NCBI GenBank assembly: GCA_937868205.1
Contig: CALMMC010000009.1
Coordinates: 1 to 54,453 of the forward strand
Source of the DNA: JAAZPG01 sp012797375
GTDB taxonomy: Bacteria > Acidobacteriota > Aminicenantia > Aminicenantales > UBA4085
Reading direction: 5' to 3'
DNA length: 54,453 nt
How positions within the stretch are numbered: position 1 is the stretch's first letter; each line of letters opens with the position of its first letter. Both the position numbers and the translations under genes were made by a program. This document shows positions 32,432 to 39,924 of this stretch, in pieces. Below the pieces are notes generated by a model. That model searched no databases. It was not told the origin of the DNA and saw only the letters and a list, made by a program, of their open reading frames with translations.

Positions 32432-33217
32432 TTATTTCAGCTTATTCTGGATCTTCCTTAATTCCGCTTTCGCTTCCTGTTTGTACATCGCGTCCTTGCC
32501 CGACGCCTCGGGCAGGTCCACGCACTTCCGGAATTCCGCGGCCGCTTCCTTGTAGTCCTCCACGACGACGTAGGTCCGGCCGAGCTCCAGATGATGATGG
32601 ATGTCGTCGGGCTTGATCTCGACGGCCTTTATCAGGTACGTCAGCGCTTCTTCGTTGGTTCCCTTGGGCATCTTGCCGTACAGGATGCCCCCCAGCAGCC
32701 GCTTGGCGCCGCCGATTTCGGCGATCGTCCGATGCCACCGGCCGAGGGCGTGATACGCGCCGTCGTTGTTCGGGTCGAGCTCGATGGATTTTTCGATCTC
32801 GGCCTTGATCTCCCTCGACATCGCGATTTTTTCCTTGTTGCCCAAACCCAAGGCATACATTCCCAGCGCGGCCGAAAGCTGGAAATGACCGTTCGTGTCA
32901 TTGGGATTCACGGCGATCGCCTTCCGGGCGTATTCCGCCGCGTCCTGATAATACTTTTTCTGCTTCTCAAGGCCGCCCTTGGCCCGGACGTTGACCAAGT
33001 CGGCGACGTCGACCATCGAGCCGGACGCCTTCCAGAGCGCTTCGTAGTTTTCCGGCTCGAGCTCGAGCGCCGCCAGGTAGGATTCGAGCGCTTTCGCGTC
33101 GTCTCTCTGGTCGCGGGCGTCATCTCCGGCCTTGATGAGCTCGACGGCGGTCTGGGCCGGGGCGGAGACGGCCAAGGCCAGCAGCAGGGCAACGGACAAG
33201 CACAGGAATTTCTTCAT
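32432..33217 (-). CDS. Exported TPR-repeat protein
   Basis: 261 residues with a signal peptide (LCLSVALLLALAVSAPAQ). At least four TPR-like helix pairs follow: DDAKALESYLAALELEPENYEAL, the AAEYARKAIAVNPNDTNGHF unit, IEKSIELDPNNDGAYHALGRWH, and ALTYLIKAVEIKPDDIHHHLELG. The overall layout (long first repeat, then repeats spaced by RLLGGILYGKMPKGTN) resembles regulator-of-microtubule-dynamics-type TPR proteins found in many bacteria. It presumably acts as a periplasmic scaffold, and no enzymatic motif is seen. AGGG/GGAGG precedes ATG 33217, and a TTGACA-17-TAAATC promoter lies upstream. Confidence 0.8.
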   Translation of the reverse strand: MKKFLCLSVALLLALAVSAPAQTAVELIKAGDDARDQRDDAKALESYLAALELEPENYEALWKASGSMVDVADLVNVRAKGGLEKQKKYYQDAAEYARKAIAVNPNDTNGHFQLSAALGMYALGLGNKEKIAMSREIKAEIEKSIELDPNNDGAYHALGRWHRTIAEIGGAKRLLGGILYGKMPKGTNEEALTYLIKAVEIKPDDIHHHLELGRTYVVVEDYKEAAAEFRKCVDLPEASGKDAMYKQEAKAELRKIQNKLK

Positions 33218-33248
33218 TTTTCTTCCCTCCATGATGAAAAACGATACA

Positions 33249-33302
33249 GATTTATCTTTTGAGCGGACGTTTGTCAAGACGCTGAACCTGTGTCTTAAGA
33301 CA
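33249..33302 (-). promoter_or_regulatory. Promoter and upstream palindrome of the TPR gene
   Basis: Minus-strand TTGACA (33272-33277), a 17-base spacer and TAAATC (33249-33254). Fourteen bases upstream of the -35 lies a perfect 12-base palindrome, TGTCTTAAGACA (33291-33302), placed as an activator site could be. No regulator gene is adjacent. Confidence 0.6.
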
Positions 33303-33320
33303 AGGTGATTATCTTTGCTT

Positions 33321-33705
33321 TTAAACGAAACGAATCCTATTACTATTTTTGTAGCGGCCGGGGCTGCGGGTCGGAGCGGGCCGCATCGCGGTTGAGCACC
33401 GGGTCCGGGCTCAGACAGCGATACCGGTCAGGCGGATAATGCCGGGCTCCGGAACAAGACGTCCCGGTGGACGGCTCACGCTCCTTGCCCGGGAATTTCA
33501 ATGCCGGATCATAAGGATTGACCCGGGTCTTCTGGATCCCCCCGAACGGATCGAAGGCCGCCGAACAGGCCGCCGTGCCCGCGGCCGCCGTGATCATGCG
33601 GTTGGAATTGATCCGGCCGGATGTAACGCAACCGTATTTCTTGTCTTGCGGCCGGAATTCCGCCATGAGCCGGTTCCCCGGATCGATGAAATCGCTGAGG
33701 CCGTC
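33321..33705 (-). pseudogene. Decayed RHS-repeat core domain remnant
   Basis: On the minus strand an open but start-less frame reads like the conserved end of RHS/YD-repeat proteins: GNRLMAEFRP, then RMITAAAGTAACSAAFDPFG, NPYDPALKFPGKEREPSTG, GARHYPPDRYRCLSPDPVLN. The usual core is roughly YDPFG..F.GKE.D..TGL.YFGARYY...RFLSPDP. Key aromatic positions are lost (YFGARYY has become SCSGARHY, and the YYYTSDQ-like stretch reads GCVTSG). A stop falls at 33343, while another frame continues as YKNSNRIRFV to 33321, matching the normal LYKY.NNNPIRFVDP end. This implies a frameshift near 33352. It lies alone in the 580-base gap between two unrelated genes, so it is probably a relic of a lost RHS gene or cassette. 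Confidence 0.75.
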
Positions 33706-33798
33706 GCCGCGATCATCGTCCTCCGCCATGAGCTTTCCGTCAAAGGAGTGAACCCGGAGCGTTGTTTTTCGTACATGAAACTGGAAAGGAGAACGGCC

Positions 33799-34182
33799 AT
33801 GAACGACCATATCAAAATCATCGGCATCCTCTGGATCATCTTCGGCGCCCTGAGCCTCGTAGCCGCCGGCTTCCTGTTTTTGATTTTGGTCGGGGTCTCG
33901 TTCATTCCCGACATCGATCCCCAAGCCCCCGGAATCCTCCGTTTCATCGGCTTCTTCCTGGGGTCGTTCCTGGCCTTGATCGGCTTGCCGAAGATCATCG
34001 GCGGATACGGCCTCCTGAAGGGGTACGAATGGGGCCGGATCCTCACCCTCGTCGTCTCCTTCCTGAGCCTGTTCAACGTCCCGTTTGGGACGGCCCTGGG
34101 GATCTATTCAATCATCATCCTGTTGAACAAGGAAACGGCCTCGCGGTTCCAGAAATCCTCGCCGCCGGACGTTCGCCCCTAG
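33799..34182 (+). CDS. Small integral membrane protein, unknown function
   Basis: 127 residues with four hydrophobic helices (about 6-33, 45-60, 62-76 and 82-108): IIGILWIIFGALSLVAAGFL, ILRFIGFFLGSFLALIG, PKIIGGYGLLKG and ILTLVVSFLSLFNVPFG. Proteins of this size and pattern are common in Acidobacteriota and Planctomycetes, but no function is known to me. AAGGAG sits 9 bases before ATG 33799. Its stop TAG overlaps that of the convergent acyltransferase-like gene in a shared CTAG. Confidence 0.75.
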   Translation: MNDHIKIIGILWIIFGALSLVAAGFLFLILVGVSFIPDIDPQAPGILRFIGFFLGSFLALIGLPKIIGGYGLLKGYEWGRILTLVVSFLSLFNVPFGTALGIYSIIILLNKETASRFQKSSPPDVRP

Positions 34183-34847
34183 CCCTCCGCCCCACTCTCG
34201 AAAAACCGGTCGACCCGGGCGTCGAATTCGATCATGAGACGTTCCGCCCGGAGACGCTCCTCCTCCCGGCTCTCGGGCGGCAAGCCGCGGGGAATCTCAA
34301 TCGGCTCGCCGTAAACGGCGGCGATCCGCGTAAAGGGGAAGAACATCTCGAAGCGGTCCCAGCTGCGAAGGATCTTTTTCCGGCGGGCGGAAAAGGAAAA
34401 GGGGACCATCGCCGCGCCGGTTTCGGCGGCCAGCTTGACCGCCCCCGGCTTGAATTGCCGGTCGGGCCCCTTCGGTCCGTCGGGAACGATGATGACCTCG
34501 CCGCCTTCGTTCAGCTCCCGGACCATCTCGAGCCAGGCGGTTTTCATCGGATGAGAGCCGGACCCCCGGATGAGGGTGTAGCCCCAGCCGTCCATCAGCC
34601 GGGCGACGAATTCCCCGTCTTGGGACGGGCTGACCAGGGCCAGGATTCCTCGCTTGCGGAAAAAGAACGGGACAACGAAGATTTTTCCATGCCAAATGAG
34701 CAAAACGACCGGCCGCCCCGACTTCCTCAGGGCCCGGTACGGGCCGTCTCCGACGATCTTCCAGCGGCACGTCTTCATCCACATCCATATCAGGAACTTC
34801 CCCGGGTGCTGGATGAGCCACAGCCGGAATTTCGTCTTGGCGGACAT
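34179..34847 (-). CDS. DUF374-family lysophospholipid acyltransferase-like protein
   Basis: 222 residues of the DUF374 group, related to lipid A/phospholipid acyltransferases of the PlsC superfamily. LLIWHGKIFVVPFFF carries the family's WHG motif in place of the HxxxxD box, SPSQDGEFVARLM and IRGSGSHPMKTAW follow, and VIIVPDGPKGPDRQFKPGAVKLA is the second conserved block. In some Gram-negative bacteria DUF374 proteins act in lipid A or lysophospholipid acylation. The substrate here is unknown. There is a short hydrophobic N-terminus (KFLIWMWMK). A GGGG precedes ATG 34847. It lies 44 bases downstream of the symporter gene and may be co-transcribed. Confidence 0.85.
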   Translation of the reverse strand: MSAKTKFRLWLIQHPGKFLIWMWMKTCRWKIVGDGPYRALRKSGRPVVLLIWHGKIFVVPFFFRKRGILALVSPSQDGEFVARLMDGWGYTLIRGSGSHPMKTAWLEMVRELNEGGEVIIVPDGPKGPDRQFKPGAVKLAAETGAAMVPFSFSARRKKILRSWDRFEMFFPFTRIAAVYGEPIEIPRGLPPESREEERLRAERLMIEFDARVDRFFESGAEG

Positions 34848-34890
34848 CGTCCCCCATCTTAGCGAAAACGCCGGCCTTGAACAATATCGA

Positions 34891-36306
34891 TCATGCCAGC
34901 CGGTCCGGCCGCCGTCGGTCGACCCAAAAACCCGCGGCGAATCCCGCGGCCCCGGCGGCCAAGCCCCAGGGGACGGAGTACGGCCAGGCCGGCAGGCCCA
35001 AAGACACGATTCCCGAGGATTCGAGGAAGCTCAAAACGGCGAATCCCCCTCCCCCGCAGACGCTGAAAAGCCCGGCTGCCGGATATTTTGCTTTTAAAAA
35101 CATCATCGCCGCCCCGGGGATGAAAAATCCCTCAGCCAGGATCTCCGACGACAGCCCGATCGTCTTGAGGATGTTGCGGAGCTTCAGGGCGACCAGAAAA
35201 GCGAAGGCCGCGATCAACACCGTCGCCGTCCTCCCCCAGAAAACGGGCCGGCGTTTAGCCCGGGGATGAATCTGCTCGATCACGTCTCGGTTCAACACGA
35301 GAGCTCCGGCGTTGACGGCCGTGTCCATCGTCGAAAGAATCGCCGCCAGGATGGCGACGAAGACCAAGCCGCCGAGGACGAAACCGGTCCGGCCGCCGGC
35401 GATATCGGCGACAAGAGGCCGGACGGACGTCCCGCCTATCCTCTCCGGAAAAAGGGGAAGGGAAAGAACGCCGGTCGCGACGACAAGCAGGTAAAAGCCG
35501 CCGAGGGCCGCGGCCGTCGCCCCAAGACCCCGCCGGGCCGCGGACGCGCTCCGGGCGGCCCGGATCCGCTGCAAAGCGATGGGCGAAATCGTCCAGGCCA
35601 TGGTAAAAGAAAGGGCCATCAAGCCTTTCCCGCCGAAATCATGGAAAAGGTTGAAATACCCGTTTTTTCCGGCCGCCGCCGCCCGGACCGCGGCCGAAGT
35701 CCACGACGATGCCCCCCGGATATGGAAAAAGAGCGCCAGGACGCCGGCCGAAAGAAGCAGGAATTGAAGAACGTCGGTCCAGATCACCGAGCGCAGGCCG
35801 CCCAACGCCGTATAAATCAGGACGACAGCCGCGCCGGCGCCGATGGCCCCGGCATAAGACACGCCGAGAAAATCCTTCAGGAAAAGCCCCAGGGCCGACA
35901 TCTGGGAAGCGGCCAGCATGGCCATGTACCAGACGAGAAGCCCGGAGGCGAGATGCCGGACCGTTCGGCCGTAGCGAAGCTCGACCAGGTCTGACCACGT
36001 CAGGACGGGAAGACGATGAAGGCGGGAAGCGAACAAAGCGGCCAGGAGAAGGACCGTCGCCACCGCCGGGACGCCGACGATCCAGATCGCGTTCACCCCG
36101 CCGGCGAAGGCCTCGTCGACGGATACCAAAATCGAGGTCGCCCCGAACCAGGAGGCGGTCAGGGAGACGCAGATGAGGCCGCTCGAAAGACGCCTCCCGG
36201 CGAAAAAAAAGTCCTCGGCGCTTTTCATCCGGCGGGAAAAGGTCAATCCGACGGCCAAGAGCAGGGCGAGGTAAGCGACGAACAGGATTAGAAATTCCGG
36301 ACGCAT
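34891..36306 (-). CDS. Sodium:solute symporter (SSS family)
   Basis: 471 residues with about 13 predicted membrane helices, standard for SSS transporters. Conserved features include the N-terminal SAEDFFFAGRRLSSG before TM2, SLTASWFGATSILV, VYMAMLAASQ-type TM4 (here WYMAMLAASQMSALG), TALGGLRSVIWTDVLQF in the LeuT-fold core, and ILAAILSTMDTAVNAGALVL in TM8 near the expected Na2 site. The substrate cannot be told, and proline, pantothenate and sugars are all carried by relatives. Its ATG has no Shine-Dalgarno site, but a TATAAC box ends 7 bases upstream, so the mRNA may be leaderless. It is divergent from lolA. Confidence 0.9.
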   Translation of the reverse strand: MRPEFLILFVAYLALLLAVGLTFSRRMKSAEDFFFAGRRLSSGLICVSLTASWFGATSILVSVDEAFAGGVNAIWIVGVPAVATVLLLAALFASRLHRLPVLTWSDLVELRYGRTVRHLASGLLVWYMAMLAASQMSALGLFLKDFLGVSYAGAIGAGAAVVLIYTALGGLRSVIWTDVLQFLLLSAGVLALFFHIRGASSWTSAAVRAAAAGKNGYFNLFHDFGGKGLMALSFTMAWTISPIALQRIRAARSASAARRGLGATAAALGGFYLLVVATGVLSLPLFPERIGGTSVRPLVADIAGGRTGFVLGGLVFVAILAAILSTMDTAVNAGALVLNRDVIEQIHPRAKRRPVFWGRTATVLIAAFAFLVALKLRNILKTIGLSSEILAEGFFIPGAAMMFLKAKYPAAGLFSVCGGGGFAVLSFLESSGIVSLGLPAWPYSVPWGLAAGAAGFAAGFWVDRRRPDRLA

Positions 36307-36313
36307 GCCGAGG

Positions 36314-36355
36314 GTTATACCAGAAAGATCCCCGGCCGATCAACCGTGTTATAAT
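36314..36355. promoter_or_regulatory. Divergent -10 boxes for the symporter and LolA genes
   Basis: In the 58-base gap, TATAAC on the minus strand (36314-36319) ends 7 bases before the symporter ATG. TATAAT on the plus strand (36350-36355) ends 9 bases before the lolA ATG. Neither gene has a Shine-Dalgarno site. The -35 regions are weak and would overlap, so the two promoters may compete. Confidence 0.5.
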
Positions 36356-36364
36356 ACCGGGACG

Positions 36365-37069
36365 ATGAGACCGGGCGAAGGGAATTTCGGAGGGCTCGAC
36401 CTGCGGAGGACAATCGCGGGAGCCGTTTTTTGCCTCGCCGGCCTCCTCCTCCCCGCCTGGGCGGACGAAGACGCGGCCCGGGACGTCTTCTTAAGGTCGG
36501 AACGGGCTCTGGCCGCCCTCAACTCCTTCCAAGCCGATTTCGAACAGGCATATTTTTCCATGACCGTGTCCGAGCCGCTTCGGGAAAAGGGCCGCCTGTC
36601 CTACCGGAAACCCGGCCGGATGCGGTGGGAATACCGGAGCGGGTCCGGGCAAATCATCGTTCTCAGCGACGGCGTCATGGAGACGCTTATCCCCGAGGAA
36701 AACCAGCTTATCCGGCAGATCATCCCCGACGACCAAGCCGACGGGGCGTTGTTCGGTCTTCTTTCGGGACGGACCGGGCTGGCCGACGCCTACCGGATCG
36801 AAAACAATCCCTTCCCCGGAGCCGAAGGGCCCGTTCATCAACTCAAGCTGACTCCCCTCGAGGAGGGGGAAACCGCCTATCTCCTCGTCGAGATCGACGC
36901 CCGGACGTTTTTTCTCCGCCGGGTCGTTTTATTCGACTGGGCCGGCAACAAGAACGAATTCACTTTTTCCCGCCTGAAAACCAACCCCCGTCTCGGGCCG
37001 AATGTCTTTGTCATCGAGGTCCCGGACGGCTGCGAGATTATTGACAATGTCGATCCCCGGCGGAGCTGA
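36365..37069 (+). CDS. lolA: LolA-like outer membrane lipoprotein carrier
   Basis: 234 residues. A signal peptide (RRTIAGAVFCLAGLLLPAWA) is followed by the LolA/LolB-type half-barrel: ALNSFQADFEQAYFSMTVSEP, GRLSYRKPGRMRWEYRSGSGQIIVLSDG and FDWAGNKNEFTFSRLKTNPRL, with the closing FVIEVPDGCEII. LolA ferries lipoproteins through the periplasm from LolCDE to the outer membrane. Several lipoproteins in this window (mutarotase, efflux adaptor, TPR protein) would be clients. I start at ATG 36365, since an earlier in-frame ATG at 36305 would extend across the -10 box. It is followed 25 bases later by a sigma factor gene. Confidence 0.88.
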   Translation: MRPGEGNFGGLDLRRTIAGAVFCLAGLLLPAWADEDAARDVFLRSERALAALNSFQADFEQAYFSMTVSEPLREKGRLSYRKPGRMRWEYRSGSGQIIVLSDGVMETLIPEENQLIRQIIPDDQADGALFGLLSGRTGLADAYRIENNPFPGAEGPVHQLKLTPLEEGETAYLLVEIDARTFFLRRVVLFDWAGNKNEFTFSRLKTNPRLGPNVFVIEVPDGCEIIDNVDPRRS

Positions 37070-37094
37070 ACTTTTTCTCTCGGAGCCCGTATAA

Positions 37095-37682
37095 ATGCCT
37101 GAGGATAAAAGGTCCTCCGGGTCCGACGATCCCAAACTCGTCCGGCGGTGCCTGCGCGGCGACCGGAAGGCGTTTGAGACGATCGTCCTGAAATACCAGC
37201 AGCCGATGCTCAACTACGTGAGCCGGATGGTCCGAGAGAGAGAGATGGCCTTGGACGTCAGCCAGGAAGTGTTTCTCCGCGCTTACGCGGCTCTCCCGTC
37301 GTATCGTTCGCAGTATAAATTTTCGACCTGGCTGTTCCGGATCGCGTCCAATTATTTGATCGATCATTGGAGAAAAAAGAAAATCACCGCGATCTCCCTG
37401 GATCAGCCGCTGGACGACACCGAGGACGGCTGCACTCTCCAAGTCGCCGATGAGACCGCGTCCATCATCCTCGAGATGGAGCGCAAGGAGCTCCGGCTCA
37501 GGCTGGAAAAGGCCATGGACCGGCTGCCGGTTCATTTGAAAGAACTGTTCGTCTGGAGACATATCAACGGCATGAGTTATGAAGAGATGGCCGAAATCAA
37601 GAAGCTCCCGGTCGGGACGGTGAAAAACCGGGTGTTTCAGGCCAAGGAAATGATGCGCGGGCTGCTTGAGGAGATGCCATGA
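37095..37682 (+). CDS. ECF-type RNA polymerase sigma factor
   Basis: 195 residues. Region 2 is clear: AFETIVLKYQQPMLNYVSRMV, then DVSQEVFLRAYAALPSYR, and KFSTWLFRIASNYLIDHWRKKK for promoter melting and -10 recognition. Region 4 follows a short linker: LPVHLKELFVWRHINGMSYEEMAEIKKLPVGTVKNRVFQAKEMM, quoted here as one continuous region with its helix-turn-helix in SYEEMAEIKKLPVGTV. It resembles RpoE/SigW. The next gene, an anti-sigma factor, overlaps it by 4 bases, and the pair probably answers envelope stress together with lolA upstream. CGGAG lies 9 bases before ATG 37095. Confidence 0.93.
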   Translation: MPEDKRSSGSDDPKLVRRCLRGDRKAFETIVLKYQQPMLNYVSRMVREREMALDVSQEVFLRAYAALPSYRSQYKFSTWLFRIASNYLIDHWRKKKITAISLDQPLDDTEDGCTLQVADETASIILEMERKELRLRLEKAMDRLPVHLKELFVWRHINGMSYEEMAEIKKLPVGTVKNRVFQAKEMMRGLLEEMP

Positions 37683-38278
37683 GCTGCCCATCCGTCGACC
37701 GCCTGTATGATGACCTGGACGGCGCCCTGACCGGGGCGGAGAAAGAGGCCGTCGAGCGCCACCTCCAGTCCTGCGAATCTTGCCGGCGCGCCCGCGCCGT
37801 CCGCGGGCGGATCGCCGGAGCGGCCGCGGATCTTCCTCCATTTGAGGTTCCTCCGGACTTCGCCGCCGGCGTCATGGCCGGGATCGCCGCCCTTCCCGTT
37901 CCGGCCGCGAAGAAACTCCATCCCGGCCTCGTCTGGACGGCGGCGGCCGCCGCCGCGGCCGGCGCGGGGATCGGCCTGGGCATGATTCTCGCCGGTGCCG
38001 GAACGGCCGCCTGGCTCTCCCGAATCGGTCCCGCATTCGGAGCCCAGCTCCGCAACGCCGCCGCCTTCGCGGCCAAGGGCGGGAAGCTCCTCTTCTTGGG
38101 CGGAAAAATCATCCTCGGAGTCTCCCGCGGAGTTCTCGAATTCCTGCGATCGACGGCCGAAATCCTCGGGCCGGACGGCCGGGCCGTTCTCATCGGCGGA
38201 ACTCTGGTCATCTTGATTTCCGGCGGTGTATTCCTTCGCCGCCGACTCCCCGTTTCGGAGAGAACGCATGAAAAATAA
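37679..38278 (+). CDS. Membrane anti-sigma factor with zinc-finger (ZAS) motif
   Basis: 199 residues. The N-terminal domain carries the ZAS motif RHLQSCESCRR (His-x3-Cys-x2-Cys), preceded by LYDDLDGALTGAEKEAVE, as in anti-sigma factors that hold ECF sigmas inactive. An Ala/Gly-rich transmembrane segment follows (about 84-115), then a second hydrophobic end (AVLIGGTLVILISGGVFL) near 175-192, so the chain may cross the membrane twice. It overlaps the sigma gene in an ATGA junction and the next gene overlaps its 3' end by 11 bases, giving tight co-translation. Confidence 0.88.
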   Translation: MSCPSVDRLYDDLDGALTGAEKEAVERHLQSCESCRRARAVRGRIAGAAADLPPFEVPPDFAAGVMAGIAALPVPAAKKLHPGLVWTAAAAAAAGAGIGLGMILAGAGTAAWLSRIGPAFGAQLRNAAAFAAKGGKLLFLGGKIILGVSRGVLEFLRSTAEILGPDGRAVLIGGTLVILISGGVFLRRRLPVSERTHEK

Positions 38279-39248
38279 GATCCTGGCCCGGATCGGCGCC
38301 GGCTTGATCGTCCTCGCGGCGGCGGGCTTGATTCCCCTGCCGGCCTTCCCGCAGAATTCGCCGATCGGCTATAAAAAAGACATCCTGATCAGCCCGCAGA
38401 GCGAACAAAATCAGCTCTTCACCTGGGGCGGGACCGTGAACATCGAAGGCAAAGTCCGCAAGGACGTCCTGGCCGTGGGAAGCGAAGTGACGATCAGCGG
38501 AGAAGTCGGCGATTCCTTCGTCGGCGTCGGCGCCCGAGTGACCCTGAAGCCGACAGCCGTTATCCGGAAGGATCTCCTGATCCTCGGCGGAACGCTCGTC
38601 CGGGAGGAAGGAAGCGTCGTCCAAGGGGACACGGTCTACTTTAAATCCGAGGAGCTGCGGGAGCGTTTTCTCCAGGGCGGCGTCGGCGGACTGCTCGGGG
38701 CGGCGTATCTCCCGATCGTCCTCATCATCAAGATCATCTCCTTAGCCCTCTGGGCCGTCCTCGCGGTCATCGTCGCCGGTCTGTTCCCCGGAAACGTGAC
38801 CCGGGCCGCCGGCGAAATGCGCCGCTCCCTCGGACCGGTCCTCTTAACCGGCCTCGTCGCCTCCGCCGCGTTCCTTTTCCTGATGGTCTTCGCCGCCGTT
38901 CTCAGCGTCATCCTGATCGGCATCCCCGTCCTGATCGCCCTCTCGTTTGCGGGAATCCTCATCAAGGTCTTCGGACGGATCGTAGTCTACTTCACCGCCG
39001 GCCGGCTGACCGCCGGCGCGTTCCGCCGGACCTCGGTCTCCCCCATCGGCGGGGCGCTTCTCGGGCTGGCCGTCGTCGGCGTCCTCCGATTCATTCCCCT
39101 CGTCGGCGGAGCGCTGTCGTTTTTCCTGAGCCTCCTGGCTTGGGGCATCGCCTTGCGGACGAAATTCGGGACGACGGATAACTGGTTCCGGAAAACCGCG
39201 GCCCCCGCGCCCCAAGCGCCATTGCCGCCCGGGCCGAAGCAATCCTGA
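38268..39248 (+). CDS. Polymer-forming (bactofilin-like) exported membrane protein
   Basis: 326 residues. After a signal peptide (IGAGLIVLAAAGLIPLPAFP) comes a short right-handed beta-helix of the polymer-forming cytoskeletal type: GGTVNIEGKVRKDVLAVG, VTISGEVGDSFVGVGARV and LILGGTLVREEGSVVQG. Four or five hydrophobic helices follow (about 145-180, 197-225, 226-250 and 262-300). Proteins joining this small beta-helix to a multi-helix C-terminus are often encoded beside ECF sigma/anti-sigma pairs, and a role in envelope stress sensing is an inference. I start at ATG 38268 with GGAG 7 bases upstream. The tail is Pro/Ala-rich. The following 104 bases hold no gene I can support. Confidence 0.78.
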   Translation: MKNKILARIGAGLIVLAAAGLIPLPAFPQNSPIGYKKDILISPQSEQNQLFTWGGTVNIEGKVRKDVLAVGSEVTISGEVGDSFVGVGARVTLKPTAVIRKDLLILGGTLVREEGSVVQGDTVYFKSEELRERFLQGGVGGLLGAAYLPIVLIIKIISLALWAVLAVIVAGLFPGNVTRAAGEMRRSLGPVLLTGLVASAAFLFLMVFAAVLSVILIGIPVLIALSFAGILIKVFGRIVVYFTAGRLTAGAFRRTSVSPIGGALLGLAVVGVLRFIPLVGGALSFFLSLLAWGIALRTKFGTTDNWFRKTAAPAPQAPLPPGPKQS

Positions 39249-39352
39249 ACGAGGATCTTGGAAATACCGAAATTCCCCGCCGCCTTGACGCCTTCGGAAA
39301 TCAGGGAGAAGAAGAGCGCGGATCCGTCCGAGGATGGGGATTCCCCGGGAAT

Positions 39353-39910
39353 TCAGATCTGCATGATTTCTTTTTCTTTGGCCGCCGCGATGTCCTCGAT
39401 TTTCTTCGTGTAATCGTCGATCGTTTTCTGGAGCTCCTCGAGGCCCTTGAATTTATCGTCCTCGCCGATCTCCTTTTCCTTCTCGAGCTCCTCGATGAAA
39501 TCCTTGGCTTCACGGCGGAGATTGCGGAGGGCGGTTTTCTCCTCCTCGAGCATTTTCTTGACCTTCTTGACGATCTCCCGCCGCCGCTCCTCGTCGAGGG
39601 GAGGGACGGGGATCTTGAGGAGCTTTCCATCGTTGATGGGATTGAAGCCGAGATCGGCCGATCGAATGGCCTTGTCGATCGCCTCCAAAACACTTTGATC
39701 GTAGGGGGCGATCGTGATCAGGTTCGGATCGGGAAGGCCGATCCGGGCCGTCTGATTGACCGGCGTCAGAACGCCGTAATAATCCACCTTGATGTCCTCA
39801 AAAACGCCGAGATTGGCCCGGCCCGTCCGGAGGCGGCTGAGCTCCTTGCGGAAATGCTCCATGGAGGCCTTCATCTTTCGATCGCAATCCTGCAGAACAT
39901 CCTTCACCAT
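39353..39910 (-). CDS. frr: Ribosome recycling factor
   Basis: 185 residues, the usual RRF length. The three-helix bundle and hinge are recognisable: RKELSRLRTGRANLGVFEDIKVDYYG, LPDPNLITIAPYDQSVLEAIDKAI, and DGKLLKIPVPPLDEERRREIVKKVKKM. RRF splits post-termination ribosomes with EF-G. ATG 39910 is chosen because GGAGGAGG lies 7 bases upstream and the N-terminus then matches the family. It is the last gene of the six-gene translation operon, 14 bases after pyrH. No clear terminator was seen downstream. Confidence 0.96.
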   Translation of the reverse strand: MVKDVLQDCDRKMKASMEHFRKELSRLRTGRANLGVFEDIKVDYYGVLTPVNQTARIGLPDPNLITIAPYDQSVLEAIDKAIRSADLGFNPINDGKLLKIPVPPLDEERRREIVKKVKKMLEEEKTALRNLRREAKDFIEELEKEKEIGEDDKFKGLEELQKTIDDYTKKIEDIAAAKEKEIMQI

Positions 39911-39924
39911 GACGGCCTCCTCCT

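Noticed and set aside
37068..37100. ECF-type promoter (GAACTT, 16 bases, TATAAA) driving the sigma gene itself
   Set aside because: The -10 box would overlap the ATG at 37095 and leave no good start codon downstream; read-through from lolA with a CGGAG ribosome binding site is simpler.
39249..39352. Terminator or small gene between the polymer-forming protein and frr
   Set aside because: Only weak inverted repeats (ATTCCCCGGGAAT and CCGAA/TTCGG) without a T-run; nothing supports a gene in about 100 bases.
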